A stretch of 64,000 nt of DNA, from NCBI GenBank assembly GCA_023078555.1, contig CM041203.1:1-64000 (forward strand). Reading direction: 5' to 3'. Both the position numbers and the translations under genes were made by a program. The DNA comes from Ulva prolifera (taxonomy: Eukaryota; Chlorophyta; Ulvophyceae; Ulvales; Ulvaceae). Below, piece after piece: positions 1-11,668 of the stretch; the stretch's first letter is position 1, and each line of letters opens with the position of its first letter. The notes beneath the pieces were generated by a model, which worked only from the letters and a program-made list of their open reading frames with translations, did no database searches and was not told where the DNA came from.

Positions 1-823
1 AGGTTCGTGAGAGATGTGCGCCCCATTCCCGTATGCATGCAGTTTGTAGAGCAGCATGGCACAGAGGACATCCTGAAACATCCCAAGGTCGTCTCGAAGA
101 TGGCAAAGCCAGTGCGGCGGACAAAGGAGATGCTCAGTGCCAATGTCGATGCCCCGTTCATCGTGGAGGAGCTATTCAATGGCATCGACTTCATCTCTTC
201 GATCACACGACAAGAATTTGAGGAGATTGGCGGTTTGCACTTGTCCTCCACTTGCCTCAAACTTGCAGGCCCGGCCGCTTTCACATGACAAGTGTCTCAG
301 TAAAACAACAGTACCACGACAACAAGACATGCTGTCACACTTGTCAGCTTGCAGCACGATCGACGATGCACTCTGTGCCGGTGCTAGCCAGCAGTGCCGA
401 CCCTCCTGCCTTGACCCAATCTGAGGTGTCCCGCACATAAATCAGATAGGCGCAGCACGTGGGGCATGCACGTATGCATGAGAACCACAAGGGACACGCA
501 CGGGCAGGTCGCAATAGCTGTGTCCCAGTTGGGACAGCAGCCTGCCCAGCTCGCAATGCAACACAGAATGGCACAAGTGGGGGAGCAAGCGGCAGGGGAG
601 GGATCGGCGGGCTCTTCAGGGGGTGCAGAGTTTGTTCATATGGCTGAACGGCTCCTGCCTGCTGCCGCTTGAGTCGTGATGGCTGGGTTGCAGCTGGTGC
701 TTCTGCAAACTCACGCAGTTGAGCCTTACGTCGGTTCAGAGTGCACTCAGCTCGGGCGACAGCTCTTAGGCCACACGTAGACGGGGGTAGGGTCGTCTCA
801 GCTCAGCGGGGTCGGGCGGGTAT

Positions 824-881
<58 letters not shown>

Positions 882-3800
882 GGCGTACAGGGCATAGGCG
901 GGCTCCCAGCTTGACCCATGCACACAAGCGTGCACTCGACAGTCGGCGCCGTAGACTAGACCTCAGCTGCAGACCCCACATCAGGGCGTGCACTGTACAG
1001 GCTCATATTGGGAGAGCGTGAAGGGCCCTCTGCGGGAGCTGCTGGAGCGCAACAACCTCACGAGTGCGGACCAATTCAGCCTGCAGCTGCTCGGCGGTGG
1101 GTCCCGCGTACCGCGCGTGCAGGCCGAGCTGGAGGGCGTGATGGAAGGGCTGACGCTGGAGAAGCAGCTGGATGCTGACGAGGCGGGGGCGCTTGGCGGG
1201 GCCTCGTGGCTGCCAACATGAGCACCACCTTCCGCCTGCGGCCGTTCGGCATGCATGACGGCAATGTATACCCGATCAGCGTGGCGCTGCACTCCGGCCC
1301 GGGTGTGCCAGAGGAGCATAAGGTGTGTCCCCCCTCCCCATTGTTTCTACCGGCCCTGTTGGCACGCTTCAGCATCTGCCGAGATAGTCACTGTTCGCGC
1401 TAACCATCGTGACTATCCATGTCGGCAACGCTCCCAGCGACCAGGCGAGCAAAAATCAGTTTAGCAAGTTGTACTCTGGATTTTAACAGCCCCTGAGGCT
1501 GCTTCTTTGGCAGAGGGATGCGTCGCCCCAAAGTGCGTGCGCCTGACAAGCCGGCGGCTGCAGGATTTCTTCCCGGAGAACGGGGGCCAGGTGCTGATGC
1601 CGCTTACATGCGCAAGATGGACAGTAAGCGCAAGGTCACGTTCTCCGGGCTGACCGCGGACCCCTTCCGCGTGACGCTCTCCTCACCGGCGACTCCAAGC
1701 CGTGCTGCCTGCTGCGGCGACGAGATCGTGACGTACACGGTCGCGGGCCTGGACTCCGTGATGGAGCGCTACAATGAGACCGGCAGGTCGTGCTTGCACT
1801 TCGTGCTCGACTCGAACGGGCTGCTGAAGATGACCATGCGGAGGCCGTCGTCCAGGTTGAGGAGACGATCCAAGTGGACAAGTTTGTACCTGACCCAGAC
1901 GCAGGTGCTCTTCTCCAGCCGATGTGTTGCTGGTGCATGTGCTGAGCCTGTTCCGTAGTTTGTGTTTGGGTGGAGGAGTGTGTTGGGGTGCAATGTGGGG
2001 ACTATGGAAGCGCTTTCGGGGGTGGCGGTGTATACAATCTTCGTCCCCATCACTGACATGTGGTGGGAAACCAGCTCCTGGACTCGCTGTTAGCACTGCA
2101 TACAAGCGCCTGTGCGATACAAAGTCAAACACGGCTTGAGCTGTGCAGAAGACAAACAGAACATCACGGTCACAGGCGACGCAGCCAAACACAACAGAGT
2201 CCGTCGGCAACGCCACCAACACCACCAACACCACCGCTACCAAGCCCCCAGCGCCCAAGATGAAGAGATCAAGGTTCCTGAAACAGTGCGCCCATACTCC
2301 ACCTTGCTCACACATGCCGTCACATCGCCGTTGCAGGTTCGCTCATCACCGCCATTGCCGCTCACGCCTGTACGCACTCGCTCAAGTGGCATGGCAGCGA
2401 TACTGCTCTATTGGAGTCCCCCTGGCGGTACGTCACTAATGCACCGCCGCGTGAGCATCGCAGCATGCCGTCAACAGCATCATGCACTTGCCCCATGACT
2501 GTCCCGGGTGGCTCCGCCTGCCACTGCCTGCTGGCCCAAGTCGACCACATGACGGCATCGTCCCGGTCGGTCAACGCAGGCCATGCTACAGGTGATGCGG
2601 CCACGCGTGGCAGCGCTGCAGCTCGGGGAGGAGTGGCACGGGCTGCCGTCATGAACGCGGAGCAGAAGCAGGAGAGCGTGGAGCTGCTGCGCGGTGTTTG
2701 CCGCGATGGAACACGCGCGGGCGGCGGCGGCGATGGCGAAGAACACCCTCGAGTCGTACATCATCAACATGCGCAGCGCGGTCAACAACGATGAGGAGCT
2801 CGCGCAGGTGCGCCCCGCCGCTGCTGTGCCGCGCTGGCAGTGCTGCACCAGTGCTGTGCCAGGGCCCCACCCCTGACAGTACCGTGTCAATCGCACTCCA
2901 CTGGCGGCGAATCGTCTTGAGTTGGGGCTCTGCGAGTCAGGGCCATTGATCCGAAAAACTGCACGATCGCCTCAGGGCATGCGGCAGCCGTCGCTGTGCA
3001 CGCTATGGTGGCTGTGCGCGGCAGAGGGCTCCTCGACAAGGTTGCGTTCGCTGCTGCGCAGCTGCAGCCGCTGGCGCACGTCCCCAGCCTGGCGACAGGG
3101 CCCGTTGCCGGAGTGGACGCATGTTGGTCCTATTCGGTCCACGGGCCGATGCGCGGTGGTCAAAGGTTGCATGGCGCTGGTGCTGGGCCTGGGCGTGGTG
3201 GTGAGCAGCGGCGCCGACGTGCAGGTGACGACAAGGAGATGCGCGACTCCTTCAAGGAGAAGCTCACAGACGCAGAGGACTGGCTGTACATGGACCCCGA
3301 GGCCGACAAGGCCGAGGCGGAGGTGTTCAATGCGAAGCTCGACATGCTGCAGGCTGTGGGCGACCCGATGCAAATACGGCTGTACGCATGCAGCGGCGGC
3401 CGGACCGCATGAGGAAGCCCTCGAGCTGACGGACGTCGTCGCGATGGCGCAAACAGCTGGCCAAGATGCGGCCGTGGCTCAACTCGACCCGGGTGGAGAT
3501 GCTGCGGGAAAAGGTGCGTCCCAGCTGGCTGTGTGACCGTGGCCTGTAGTGCGGACGTCCGCTGCTTGTTGTGCTGGGAGTGTTGCTCGTAATGTGGCGT
3601 TCCGAATGGTGTGAGCGTTGAGCCATGATGGGCTCAGCGCACAGAGGCTTGCGTTGGGTGTGTTGCAGTGGATTGTGATGTGTCTAAAGAGGGAGAGTGG
3701 TGTGTGCAGTCACGTGAGTTTAAGGCGTGGCTCGAGTCAGTTGGAGAGGAGCAAGAGAAGAAGCCCTTGCACGAGGAGCCTGCATACATGGTGTCGGAGC

Positions 3801-4012
3801 TGCAAGATCGCTTCGAGGTCGTGTCCAAGATGTTTGCAAAGCTCAACAAGATTCCTGCTCCTCCACCGCCGCCTGCTATCAAGGCGACAAACGGAACGGC
3901 AAATGCCACTGTAGGGTCCAACTCGACCGAAGCAAATGGAACGAGCACAACAACGCCTCAGGATGGTGACGCTGAAACTTCATCACCACCATCGCATGAC
4001 GAGCTCCGGTGA
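1..4012 (+). CDS. HYOU1: HYOU1/Hsp70-17-like ER Hsp70 chaperone, 5'-truncated by window edge, frame-disrupted
   Basis: This encodes the C-terminal two thirds of a large Hsp70 relative of the ER lumen, a folding chaperone and nucleotide-exchange factor for BiP. The first exon (to 232) carries KRTKEMLSAN-like and SITRQEFEE segments of the ATPase domain. It splices in phase to 1001-1322, which has LLGGGSRVPRVQ and the DADEA motif. Later blocks hold the substrate domain (TYTVAGLDSVMERY), a Thr/Asn-rich linker, the helical lid (NTLESYIINMRSAV; WLYMDPEADKAEAEVF) and the last exon 3669-4012, which ends in a low-complexity tail and HDELR. Inside exons the conserved frame breaks near 1200, 1605, 1830, 2265, 2695 and 3450. 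Most breaks are repaired by one added base. This means either a decaying gene or local base errors. Exon ends in the middle are not resolved. The family call is firm; whether the gene is functional is open. Confidence 0.75.
827..880. repeat. Uninterrupted run of 54 G
   Basis: A pure G homopolymer of 54 bases lies in intron 233-1000 of the HYOU1-like gene. The exons on both sides join in phase across it, so it does not touch the coding sequence. Runs of this length are prone to G-quadruplex formation and to sequencing or assembly error, so the exact length is uncertain. Confidence 0.9.
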
Positions 4013-4723
4013 CAACGGTTCTGCATTGTGCACAGCATCCTAGGCACAGGGGATGTATTGTAATTTACAGCACAATGACTTGGACGGTTGCTATTTGAGC
4101 CAGAACACCTGGACACGCACTGTTTTGGCGAAATTTTTTGCATGATCGTTGTGTTGACGTGTCCGTGGATAGCAGTCTGATTGTTTTCGTGTGGCCTGCC
4201 AGCCTGGCCTCAAAACCAGGCCCGTGGCAACACAGCTCCGGAAAGCCATACTGCTGACAGTATCTTATGTCCACCGTTCGCCCAGCACAGATGTACAGAT
4301 GATGACTGATAAAGGTCGGCCATCTGAAGTTCTTGCAAGTACGTGCCGTTTCAATACCCTTGAACTTCGGTGCACCCGTCGCCACAGAAGTGTTGCTGCA
4401 GCGCACTGCAATCGGCAAATACACGGATCACTCACCCCCGCTCGCCAATAATCCTTGCTGACAGCTCGGAACTGAGAGTGGCGGGGCTGGCGGAGTGGGT
4501 GCCACTCTTGCTGTTCGATACATCCCGAAGTACGCCTGACTTCTGCACGAGTTCAATACATCTGCACAGACAACACGGCATCGATTGTCGGTTACACACA
4601 TACACACTCAGAAGTAGTCTTATCGGATCATAGCTCAGTCGTATATTACCGCTGTGTGACCCAACACAGCAATTGCTCTGCGTGGTCCCACGCTGACACA
4701 CATCGGTGGGCTGCCTGCTGGGC
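4013..4723. other. Intergenic, HYOU1-like gene to TFIIF alpha
   Basis: I see no supported gene here. The short open frames lack splice or protein signals. The stretch should hold the 3' end of the upstream transcript and the promoter of the TFIIF alpha gene; I recognise no clear TATA or terminator motif. Confidence 0.5.
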
Positions 4724-6776
4724 ATGGACGATACCCATGAGATATATACACCATCCGCCAATGAATTTCCAGACGCAGAGCTCTTTGGAGCCCGCTTTCC
4801 CATGGTGTGTAGCAGCTGCTGTATGCTTGCCTACACGCTGCAGGTTGCAGAAATCTCATGGCAGACGATCCATCACACCCGAGAACATAAAATTTAAATA
4901 ATCAAGAATCTCGTGCCTGCAAGCGCAGGCAAAGGCCCAACTATCTGCTGGGGAATGGGATCTTGGCCGCGAACCTGTCACGAAAGGCAAGAACTCCAAG
5001 CTGGCAGCCTATCAGCTCATAGATGATGTAGGAAACACATTCAAGGGCACACCACTCTCAGGGGGGCAGGGTAAGCCGGTGCTTGTGCGAATGGTCTCTT
5101 GTTGAGACCTCTTCTAGGGCCTGCGTTCGATGCTCAGCTTGAATGCATGCATTTGCTGCAGGGGACCAGGAGGCGCAGCATTTCGCTCTCATCACCAAGG
5201 GCAACAAAACATATGCGGTGCCTGTGGAATGGTTTTATGTATTCAAGAAACATAGGAAAGAAGCAAAGACAGAGGAGGAGCTTGTCGAGGAGGCCAAGGC
5301 AAAGCAGCAGCGAGAAGACAAGGTTTCTCGAGCGTTTAATAAGAAGTTCCAGATCAAGGACGACCCAGGTGCGATCCCGATTCTGTTTACTGCGGACGAT
5401 CTGCCCGATATTCCCCCAGAGCTCATTGCGTAACACTTCACATCTGCAGATGATGGAGGAGGGGGCAGGAAAGTGAAAGCTGTGTCACAGTTCGACAACC
5501 TGCAGAAGGCTTTCAGTACACAGCGAGTTAAAGAGGAGAACAAGGATTTAGTGACATCATTTGAGCCTGAATTAGATGAATTGTTTGCATTAGATGAGGA
5601 TCGGGTCAGTCACCGTGTCATCAAGTATTTGTACGTACTGTGCAAGCGAGTGCTGCACAAAAACCTGTTTGCTCTACACAAGTTGATGGCTTGTGCAGGC
5701 CGAGGGTTGGGATTATGATGAAGACATTGCCAATGATGACCTTGAGCAAGAAGTCAACAAAGAGGTTGTAGAGGAGCGAAAGGAGGAAGAGGAAGCTGAA
5801 CTTGAGCGGCAGCACCAAGAGAGCGAGAAGGAGCTCAAAAAGAAGGGTATGGTCGTGCAACAGGAGGAGAATGAAGACCTCCAGATCGATCTTGATGAAG
5901 AGGAAGCCGGTGGCGGTACTGTGCGATTGCATGACGCTCAAAGACAGAAGCAGCTGGAGGCAGAGAAGGAAGGATTCAAGCACATGGCCAAGTTACGGAA
6001 ACGTGTCAAGGTAGGCCCTGGTCCACTGGCTCTTTGTTCACTGGTATCTCAGACGTACAACTCCATGCTCACTCGCTGCTGATGTGAGACGAGCGCTTGT
6101 GTTTGTTCTGTAGCATCGGCAAGCCAATGAGAGCGTTCTGCTAAACTTGGAGCAGTCTGATGATAGTGATGACAGCGATAGTGAGGACGACAGCGAAGAG
6201 GATGCGAATGGCAAAAAGCCAGAAGCACAGGCCGAGCGCAAGCCAGAGGGTGAGAACAAACGAGGGCGTCCAGAGGACATGCAGGGACCTTTTGTAGCAG
6301 TCAAACGAGCTAATGTTTCTCTCCTTGCTAGTGCTGCTGAGAAGGTCGCAAGTCAGCCCGCTACATCCGCTGCAGCGGCGAAGGCCCCAGGTACTTCACC
6401 CTACGCTGCATCTGCAGCTGTCACTGGTTTTGTGATGTGTGCTCCGATGTGAGTGCAAAGATGACCTGTACCTTTCTCCTGTGTTGCAGAAGTCGAGGTG
6501 CAAGTGGGAGATCTGACTCCCGCAGCATATGCACAAATTGCTGCTGCTGCAAGAGAGGCATGGCCCAAAGATCCATTAGACCAACCATTGCGCCAATGCC
6601 GCATGAGGGATGTGATTGACGTCCTGAAGTCAGCGTATGCGAGTGTCGTGGGGAGGATGACAAAAGTAATGGTGAAGGAGATGTTCCAAGCCGCAACAAA
6701 AGGCAGCCCAGGGAAACCTCCATTCTTAGAAGCCAGTGGGAAAGTTGATGGGAAAACTGTTTTCAACATTGTGTAA
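4724..6776 (+). CDS. GTF2F1: Transcription initiation factor IIF alpha subunit (RAP74)
   Basis: This is the large TFIIF subunit, which with TFIIF beta holds RNA polymerase II in the preinitiation complex in the nucleus. Seven exons join with matching phase: 4724-4804, 4929-5070, 5162-5368, 5450-5604, 5699-6010, 6114-6390 and 6490-6776, giving about 486 residues (Arabidopsis about 543, human 517). The N-terminal dimerisation domain is seen as WDLGREPVTKG, LIDDVGNTFKG and the strand QHFALITKGNKTYAVPVEWF. It is followed by the WDYDED block, long acidic and Lys-rich stretches and a helical C-terminus. The winged-helix domain expected at the C-terminus is not obvious. The intron at 5369-5449 also reads open for about 20 codons, so that junction is the least certain. 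The start is the first ATG of the first in-phase exon; an earlier exon is possible. Confidence 0.8.
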
Positions 6777-6814
6777 GTCCCGTTTCAAGCTAACTGTTCA
6801 GGCCATGTCCAAAC

Positions 6815-8616
6815 TTACCACTGTGGCACCCTTTGCCTGCCAACACGCACACGTGAAGCCGAAACAGGTCTGTGAGCCTTTACTGGAGCGATGCATAACG
6901 GAGCGTCAAACGCGGCTGCCACTGACCACGCAGATCTGCCTACCACACTGCCACGGAGCAGCTCACTCCCACCGCTTTCCCCGGTCTGGCACCTGGATCT
7001 GGATCTTGCGGATGTCGGCCGCCGCATTTCAGCCTTGTCAGGCAGCCCAGCAGCAGCTTGCTGCAAAGCACGGCCCTCTCTTGTGACCAGCGCGTGTGCT
7101 GGTACCCGGGAGGGCTCATCACTGGTGTACATCAACCGTGCATGAGCACTCCAAGGGCGCCTTGCTCCAGCCCTAGGTGTGGTTGTGGCATGAGCCTCTG
7201 ACGCTCCAACGCCAGGTTCCATATCTGCCGCTCGAGCAGCCCCACTGGCCAATGCAAAGCATGGTCTCGCCGACGGTAGCCTTGCAGAGGACGGCCTTGC
7301 CACGGCAGATGGTCTGGCACAGGTCGGATTGGCAGAGGCCGGCCTTGCAGAGGACGGCCTGGCGGGCACGCTGCATCTATATGGCCGCAATGGCTGCGGC
7401 TGTGCAGCAAAGGACTCGGATCGGTCTGGGGTTGATGCACTGGAGTCCTGCTTTGCTGGAGGAGCTGCCTGTGCAATGTCCACATTCATGCGGTACACTC
7501 TCCACTGCGGTTTGTCTGGTGTGCTTGCAACTGACTTAGCGTGCCCAGCTCTGCGTTTAACGCACTCATGAGAGAGCTGTAGCTGCGATGGAGACATTTC
7601 TACGCACGATTCCAACGACTTGCTGCGCTCCATGTTGCCACTGCAAGCATTGCAGCTTGAACATGGCTTGCATGATACTCATGCAGCGCTGCGAAGTTGA
7701 ATTTGGATGAACAGGATGCGTGAAAGCACCTTGACTGTACCATGATCTGCTCTGAAGTTCCCTGTTGTCGTTGTAATGTTGCCCCTACTGAATGGCCATT
7801 TGAGCCAGAGCACTGTGGAGAAGCAGCTACTAGATCCTGTAGATGTATTCCATTGAAGTACCATACACTGCTATAACCAATGAATGCAGTTGCCTGAACT
7901 GTTCACACACACCTGACGATTAGCCTCACGTTCATCCATCCACTGCTGCTTCAGGTAAGCAAATGCATGGTCTTGTCCATGGACTGCTATGTGGCGCTGA
8001 TCGCTGGGGACCGCAACGTCGAATTGCACAAAGCTCTCCTACAACGCAGCACCTGTGCAAGTGGGTACATTGCAGGCAGAGCTATGTGTTACATTGACCA
8101 AGCTACGTGCAAGTGTTTAAGGGCGCACCACCGAATTGCAGCGAAGCAAAGGATTGACTCTAGCTGTCGTCGATCGATGTTCTGATGCACGGCTGTTCCG
8201 CTGCTTCCCATATTGTGTCCTTCGACAGCTTGGTGAACTCTGGGGTCGTTTAGGACTGGAAGAGGGGCTGGCTGACAATGCTCCTGATCCATTACTGAAG
8301 CATGTGTCGGGCACGATCTTGGGCACTTCAGGGGCCCGCTTCATGCGCTCGGAAAGCCCATTGATCACGAGGATTCCTTCCATCCGATCCCTGGATTGTT
8401 GCCCCCGACGCTGTTGCTTTCCGGACACAGGCATGGGTGCAACCAAGGAGTGAATCATGTTTTGCCCTCCGACAGCCGCTTTCTTACTATAGCTTGCACT
8501 GATAGATTCTCGGCACCGCATCGACTTTTGGCCAAAGGAGCTTTGCGGTCTGCAACCATCACATGATCAGCAGGATCGGCCTTCGGGAAAGTCTCATCGT
8601 GATGGTAATTTGACAT
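6815..8616 (-). CDS. Unidentified multi-exon gene, Ser/Arg/Pro-rich C-terminal half
   Basis: I do not recognise this gene. From ATG 8616 (MSNYHHDETFPK), exons 8616-8488, 8410-8129 and 8038-7913 join in phase 0 with GT-AG borders. They encode a basic, Ser-rich region and then a segment containing HIAVHGQDHAFAYLKQQWMD. An open block 7633-6815 (272 codons) follows the splice-acceptor-like TGCTTGCAG and contains repeated RPSSAR, RPASA and RPTSAR motifs made by a DNA repeat near 7250-7370. The junction between 7913 and 7633 is out of phase as I read it, so a small exon is missing or the two parts are separate genes. RPxSAR-rich tails occur in some microtubule and ciliary proteins, but I have no domain to support that role here. 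Confidence 0.4.
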
Positions 8617-10154
8617 GCTCGCCCCTAGCACATCAAGAGGACACGAAAGCCTGTCTCAGGTGAGGTTCAAGGGGTCTTGATCGTGTGCTGTGTACAATTC
8701 TTTGATGGACCTGATTCATTGAGATACACGGTATACCGCAGTACCGGACCACAGGAATCCGAGCATCCAGCAGAAGTGCTGCACACGCCAGGGAGTGAAG
8801 CACCTCATTGTGTTCCTCGAAGTCGATTGGCTTCCTCGGAGTGCTTGCATCGTTCTTGAAGCGTCGTCATTCGTGTTTTGGTGAGCTTTCTGAGCGCTGT
8901 GTATGCGCTCGAGCGAGCCATACATGATGACTTTTCGCGCTTGATACGTTGTCGTCATTTTGTTACTGTGACAGGTAACGAAAGCACTTCCCGACTGATT
9001 GCTTGTTGTGCTCTACGAGGCTGCAGTGCTAGCCAGATCATATGCCATGAGAACCGTAAATACAATCCACATTGGATGAGAATGGTGCTGGCGTTGACAT
9101 TGATTCGCGTATCGCATATAGGTAACATTGCAAATTTGGACCGGAGTGTCGTCACTTTCCAGGCTGGTGGCGGAAGTAAGGGAGCCTGTTGGAATTCATG
9201 GCATGCATTCAGCGCACCAGCCGTTTCCTGAAGGAAATACCACCCGTTTGCCAATATCTCCTGACGTTTTCAAAGAATATTTTGTTGTCTGCGCGATTTG
9301 TTGTGTTTTGCAATCGCGCCCCGAAATGAATGAGAGGGACGCTTCTTTGTCGAAGCAATGTCTTTGTGCAATGACCCATACTAAAGGGCTTTCCCAAGCA
9401 GTTGGTCTTGCTATGCGTCTTATTTGGTGTCATCGATGTGTGTTTCTCGTTCTTGAACATGTGAAGCGTTCTCGTGCATAGGGAATGGCTGCGCACTGAA
9501 TCATTGAAAGGTTGGGAAGCAACGTGTGTATAATGAGTGTGCCATGCTCGTGAACCTGGTGTAGAACAGTCGCGCAATTGAGGCACAATCCCGGACAACA
9601 AAAACGAAGGCCAAAATCAGAAACAAGCCTGCCGGCCGGCACGCTGCTTACACCCCTTCCTATACTGTACATCACCTGTGCAGCGGTGACGTTCAAATTT
9701 ATGATCTTCGCCCAGCGGAGTCCTCAATGCGCTGCTAGGACAAACTCAGATTGCACAGACTGTGCGCCTGACGTGTCACAAGGTGCAGGACCGGACTGCA
9801 GGCAGCAGAACGCGAATTCTTTGACTGTGTCACATTCAAATCGTCTAGGCATCGTCGAGGGGTGTGGTACAGTTGCACGCCGGTGACCCATTGCAACGCG
9901 TACGGCATTGCTCAATCGCTGGCTTCAACGGCGCTGCACGGAAACATGTGGCGCACAACAGCTTTCTGTTTTCGGTATATTTTCAGATCACCAGATTTTT
10001 CAAATTTATTCCGTGCTTCGAAAATGCTTTTACATACTCTCCTTGTATCTTGACTTCCCTGCACGTGGACGCGCCGAGTCGATCAGAATCCACCGATCAT
10101 CTCGTAGTCGTAAGTATCTGTGCACGTTTCCATTACCACAGAGTCACCTGGCAG
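8617..10154. other. Stretch without a supported gene
   Basis: Several open frames of about 100-130 codons on both strands overlap one another, and none shows a protein motif or a consistent exon series. The 5' exons of the plus-strand gene that ends at 11079 probably lie in the right part: one open frame reaches a good donor after 10110 (GTAAGT) with compatible phase. Confidence 0.4.
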
Positions 10155-11079
10155 GAGTGAGCTCTTGGTATCGCTGGGTGCCTAACCTATCCCGTGAAAT
10201 GCTGGCGCTCGTAAAACACACATCCAGGCGCTTTACCTTCCAGTCCGTGTTTGTAGCCACAGCTGCTTTCACATCATCTCCGACATCAGATACATGCACA
10301 GGTAGGTGTCGCTCTAGTCTGTTGATCGGTCAGGTGCTGATGAGCAGAGCATTGGGACCATCCTCTCCTACAACAATTGTGCATTCGTTCAGCCCACTGC
10401 GACCATTCGGGGCCTGCCTCCGCTGAGACTGGTGGGAATGTGACCATACTAGCTGCTTCACGTCAGTAATGTTTGCAGTGTGCATCTTGGACCCCAAGTA
10501 TTTGTGGAACGGGGAAGCACAGCAGTCGAAGGATGCTGGAAGTGGAAGTGCAGAGCGTACCCACATGTACACAACTATCCCAAACTCATTGATCGGCCAG
10601 CTCGCTACAGTACGTCTATCGTGGAGTTTTGCACTGCTGGAGATGTGGCACGAGCATGCCACTGATACAAGTCGCCAGACATGCACGTGTGACATCCCAC
10701 CTTGCAGATTGCCCACACCCACTTGCAGGGCCGGTTCAGACTCGGAGACGCTGATGATCCCGAGAGTTCATGGACTGTGGGAGAAGACGGCGAATTGTTC
10801 GAGTACCGATTCTTAGGGGCACACACCATCCAATCTGGATGCACAGCCATTATTCGCGCGACTCCACACCTTGCTGAAACCCACGCGCTTCCGCCTCTCC
10901 CAGACAGTGTGAAGGCGGAGCTGCAGGAGGTGATAAAACAGTCACACATCGACAAGCCCTACCAGAACGGGGATGTCCTGTTTTTGGGTAGCCTGGTGGA
11001 TGCCGCATCTGCATCTGTATACCTTCATAAGCAGGGCAAATCTTTGATGATCAGCTCGAGCCATGAAGGCTTGCTCTAG
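10155..11079 (+). CDS. Unidentified protein, 3' part of a multi-exon gene
   Basis: Three exons join with matching phase and good splice sites: 10155-10301 (opens with VSSWYRWVPNLSREM), 10479-10609 (CILDPKYLWNGEA) and 10708-11079, which ends at a TAG. The last exon encodes about 123 residues including WTVGEDGELFEYRFLG, IQSGCTAIIRATPHL and GDVLFLGSLVDAASASVYLH, which read like beta-strand and helix segments of a folded domain. I do not recognise the family. An upstream exon ending near 10110 fits in phase, so the true start is further left. Three junctions in phase make a real gene likely although the function is unknown. Confidence 0.5.
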
Positions 11080-11668
11080 AAGGGCGTCAGCCATTCATCA
11101 ACTGATTCAGCTCAGAGGAATGCGCCATCTCCCGTTGCATCCCACACAAGCGTCCCAGTGCAGAACGAGGGTTTATTTAAGCAACGAAATTAGGCACATG
11201 ATGTGGCAGTGCACCGGGCGCACTACACACTTGTAACATACGCCCATTCCATCACATGGTGTGCATGCATCGCACACGCCGGCATCACGCCAGGCTCGCG
11301 GCCACGTCATCTGGCCGTCTGCAGCTTTAGGGGTTGGTTACACGCAACGCTACACACACGAACCCCAGCACCTGTTCAGATGCACTCACCTGCCCAGACT
11401 CCTGCCATACACGCTCTGCACACTCTCAGCTCTCGGCAACACTGGCACACACACACACACACGGGTCAAACACGCACTGCTCTTCAACTGTCCCTGTCCG
11501 CCCTGCTCCCCTGCGCAGCCTCTCTGCGGGCACACACCCCACACGTTTTCATCCCTGCAATTGCCCCGCACAGAATACTGATCCGTGCACGATCCCTCCC
11601 AGTCCAGAAGCGCCTCTACAAGTTACGCACCGGCACATCCACGCGCTCCGTCACGGCCACCTACGCGC
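11080..11668. other. Convergent intergenic stretch with CA repeat
   Basis: This lies between the 3' ends of a plus-strand and a minus-strand gene. It holds a short CA microsatellite at about 11446-11462 and is rich in C and A. The plus-strand open frames running from here into 12030 are shadows of the minus-strand gene. No gene is supported. Confidence 0.5.

Noticed and set aside
5434..5449. Very short intron at a TAA just after position 5433 in the TFIIF alpha gene
   Set aside because: A 20-base intron would leave the next exon out of frame; the donor at 5369 gives an 81-base intron with matching phase.
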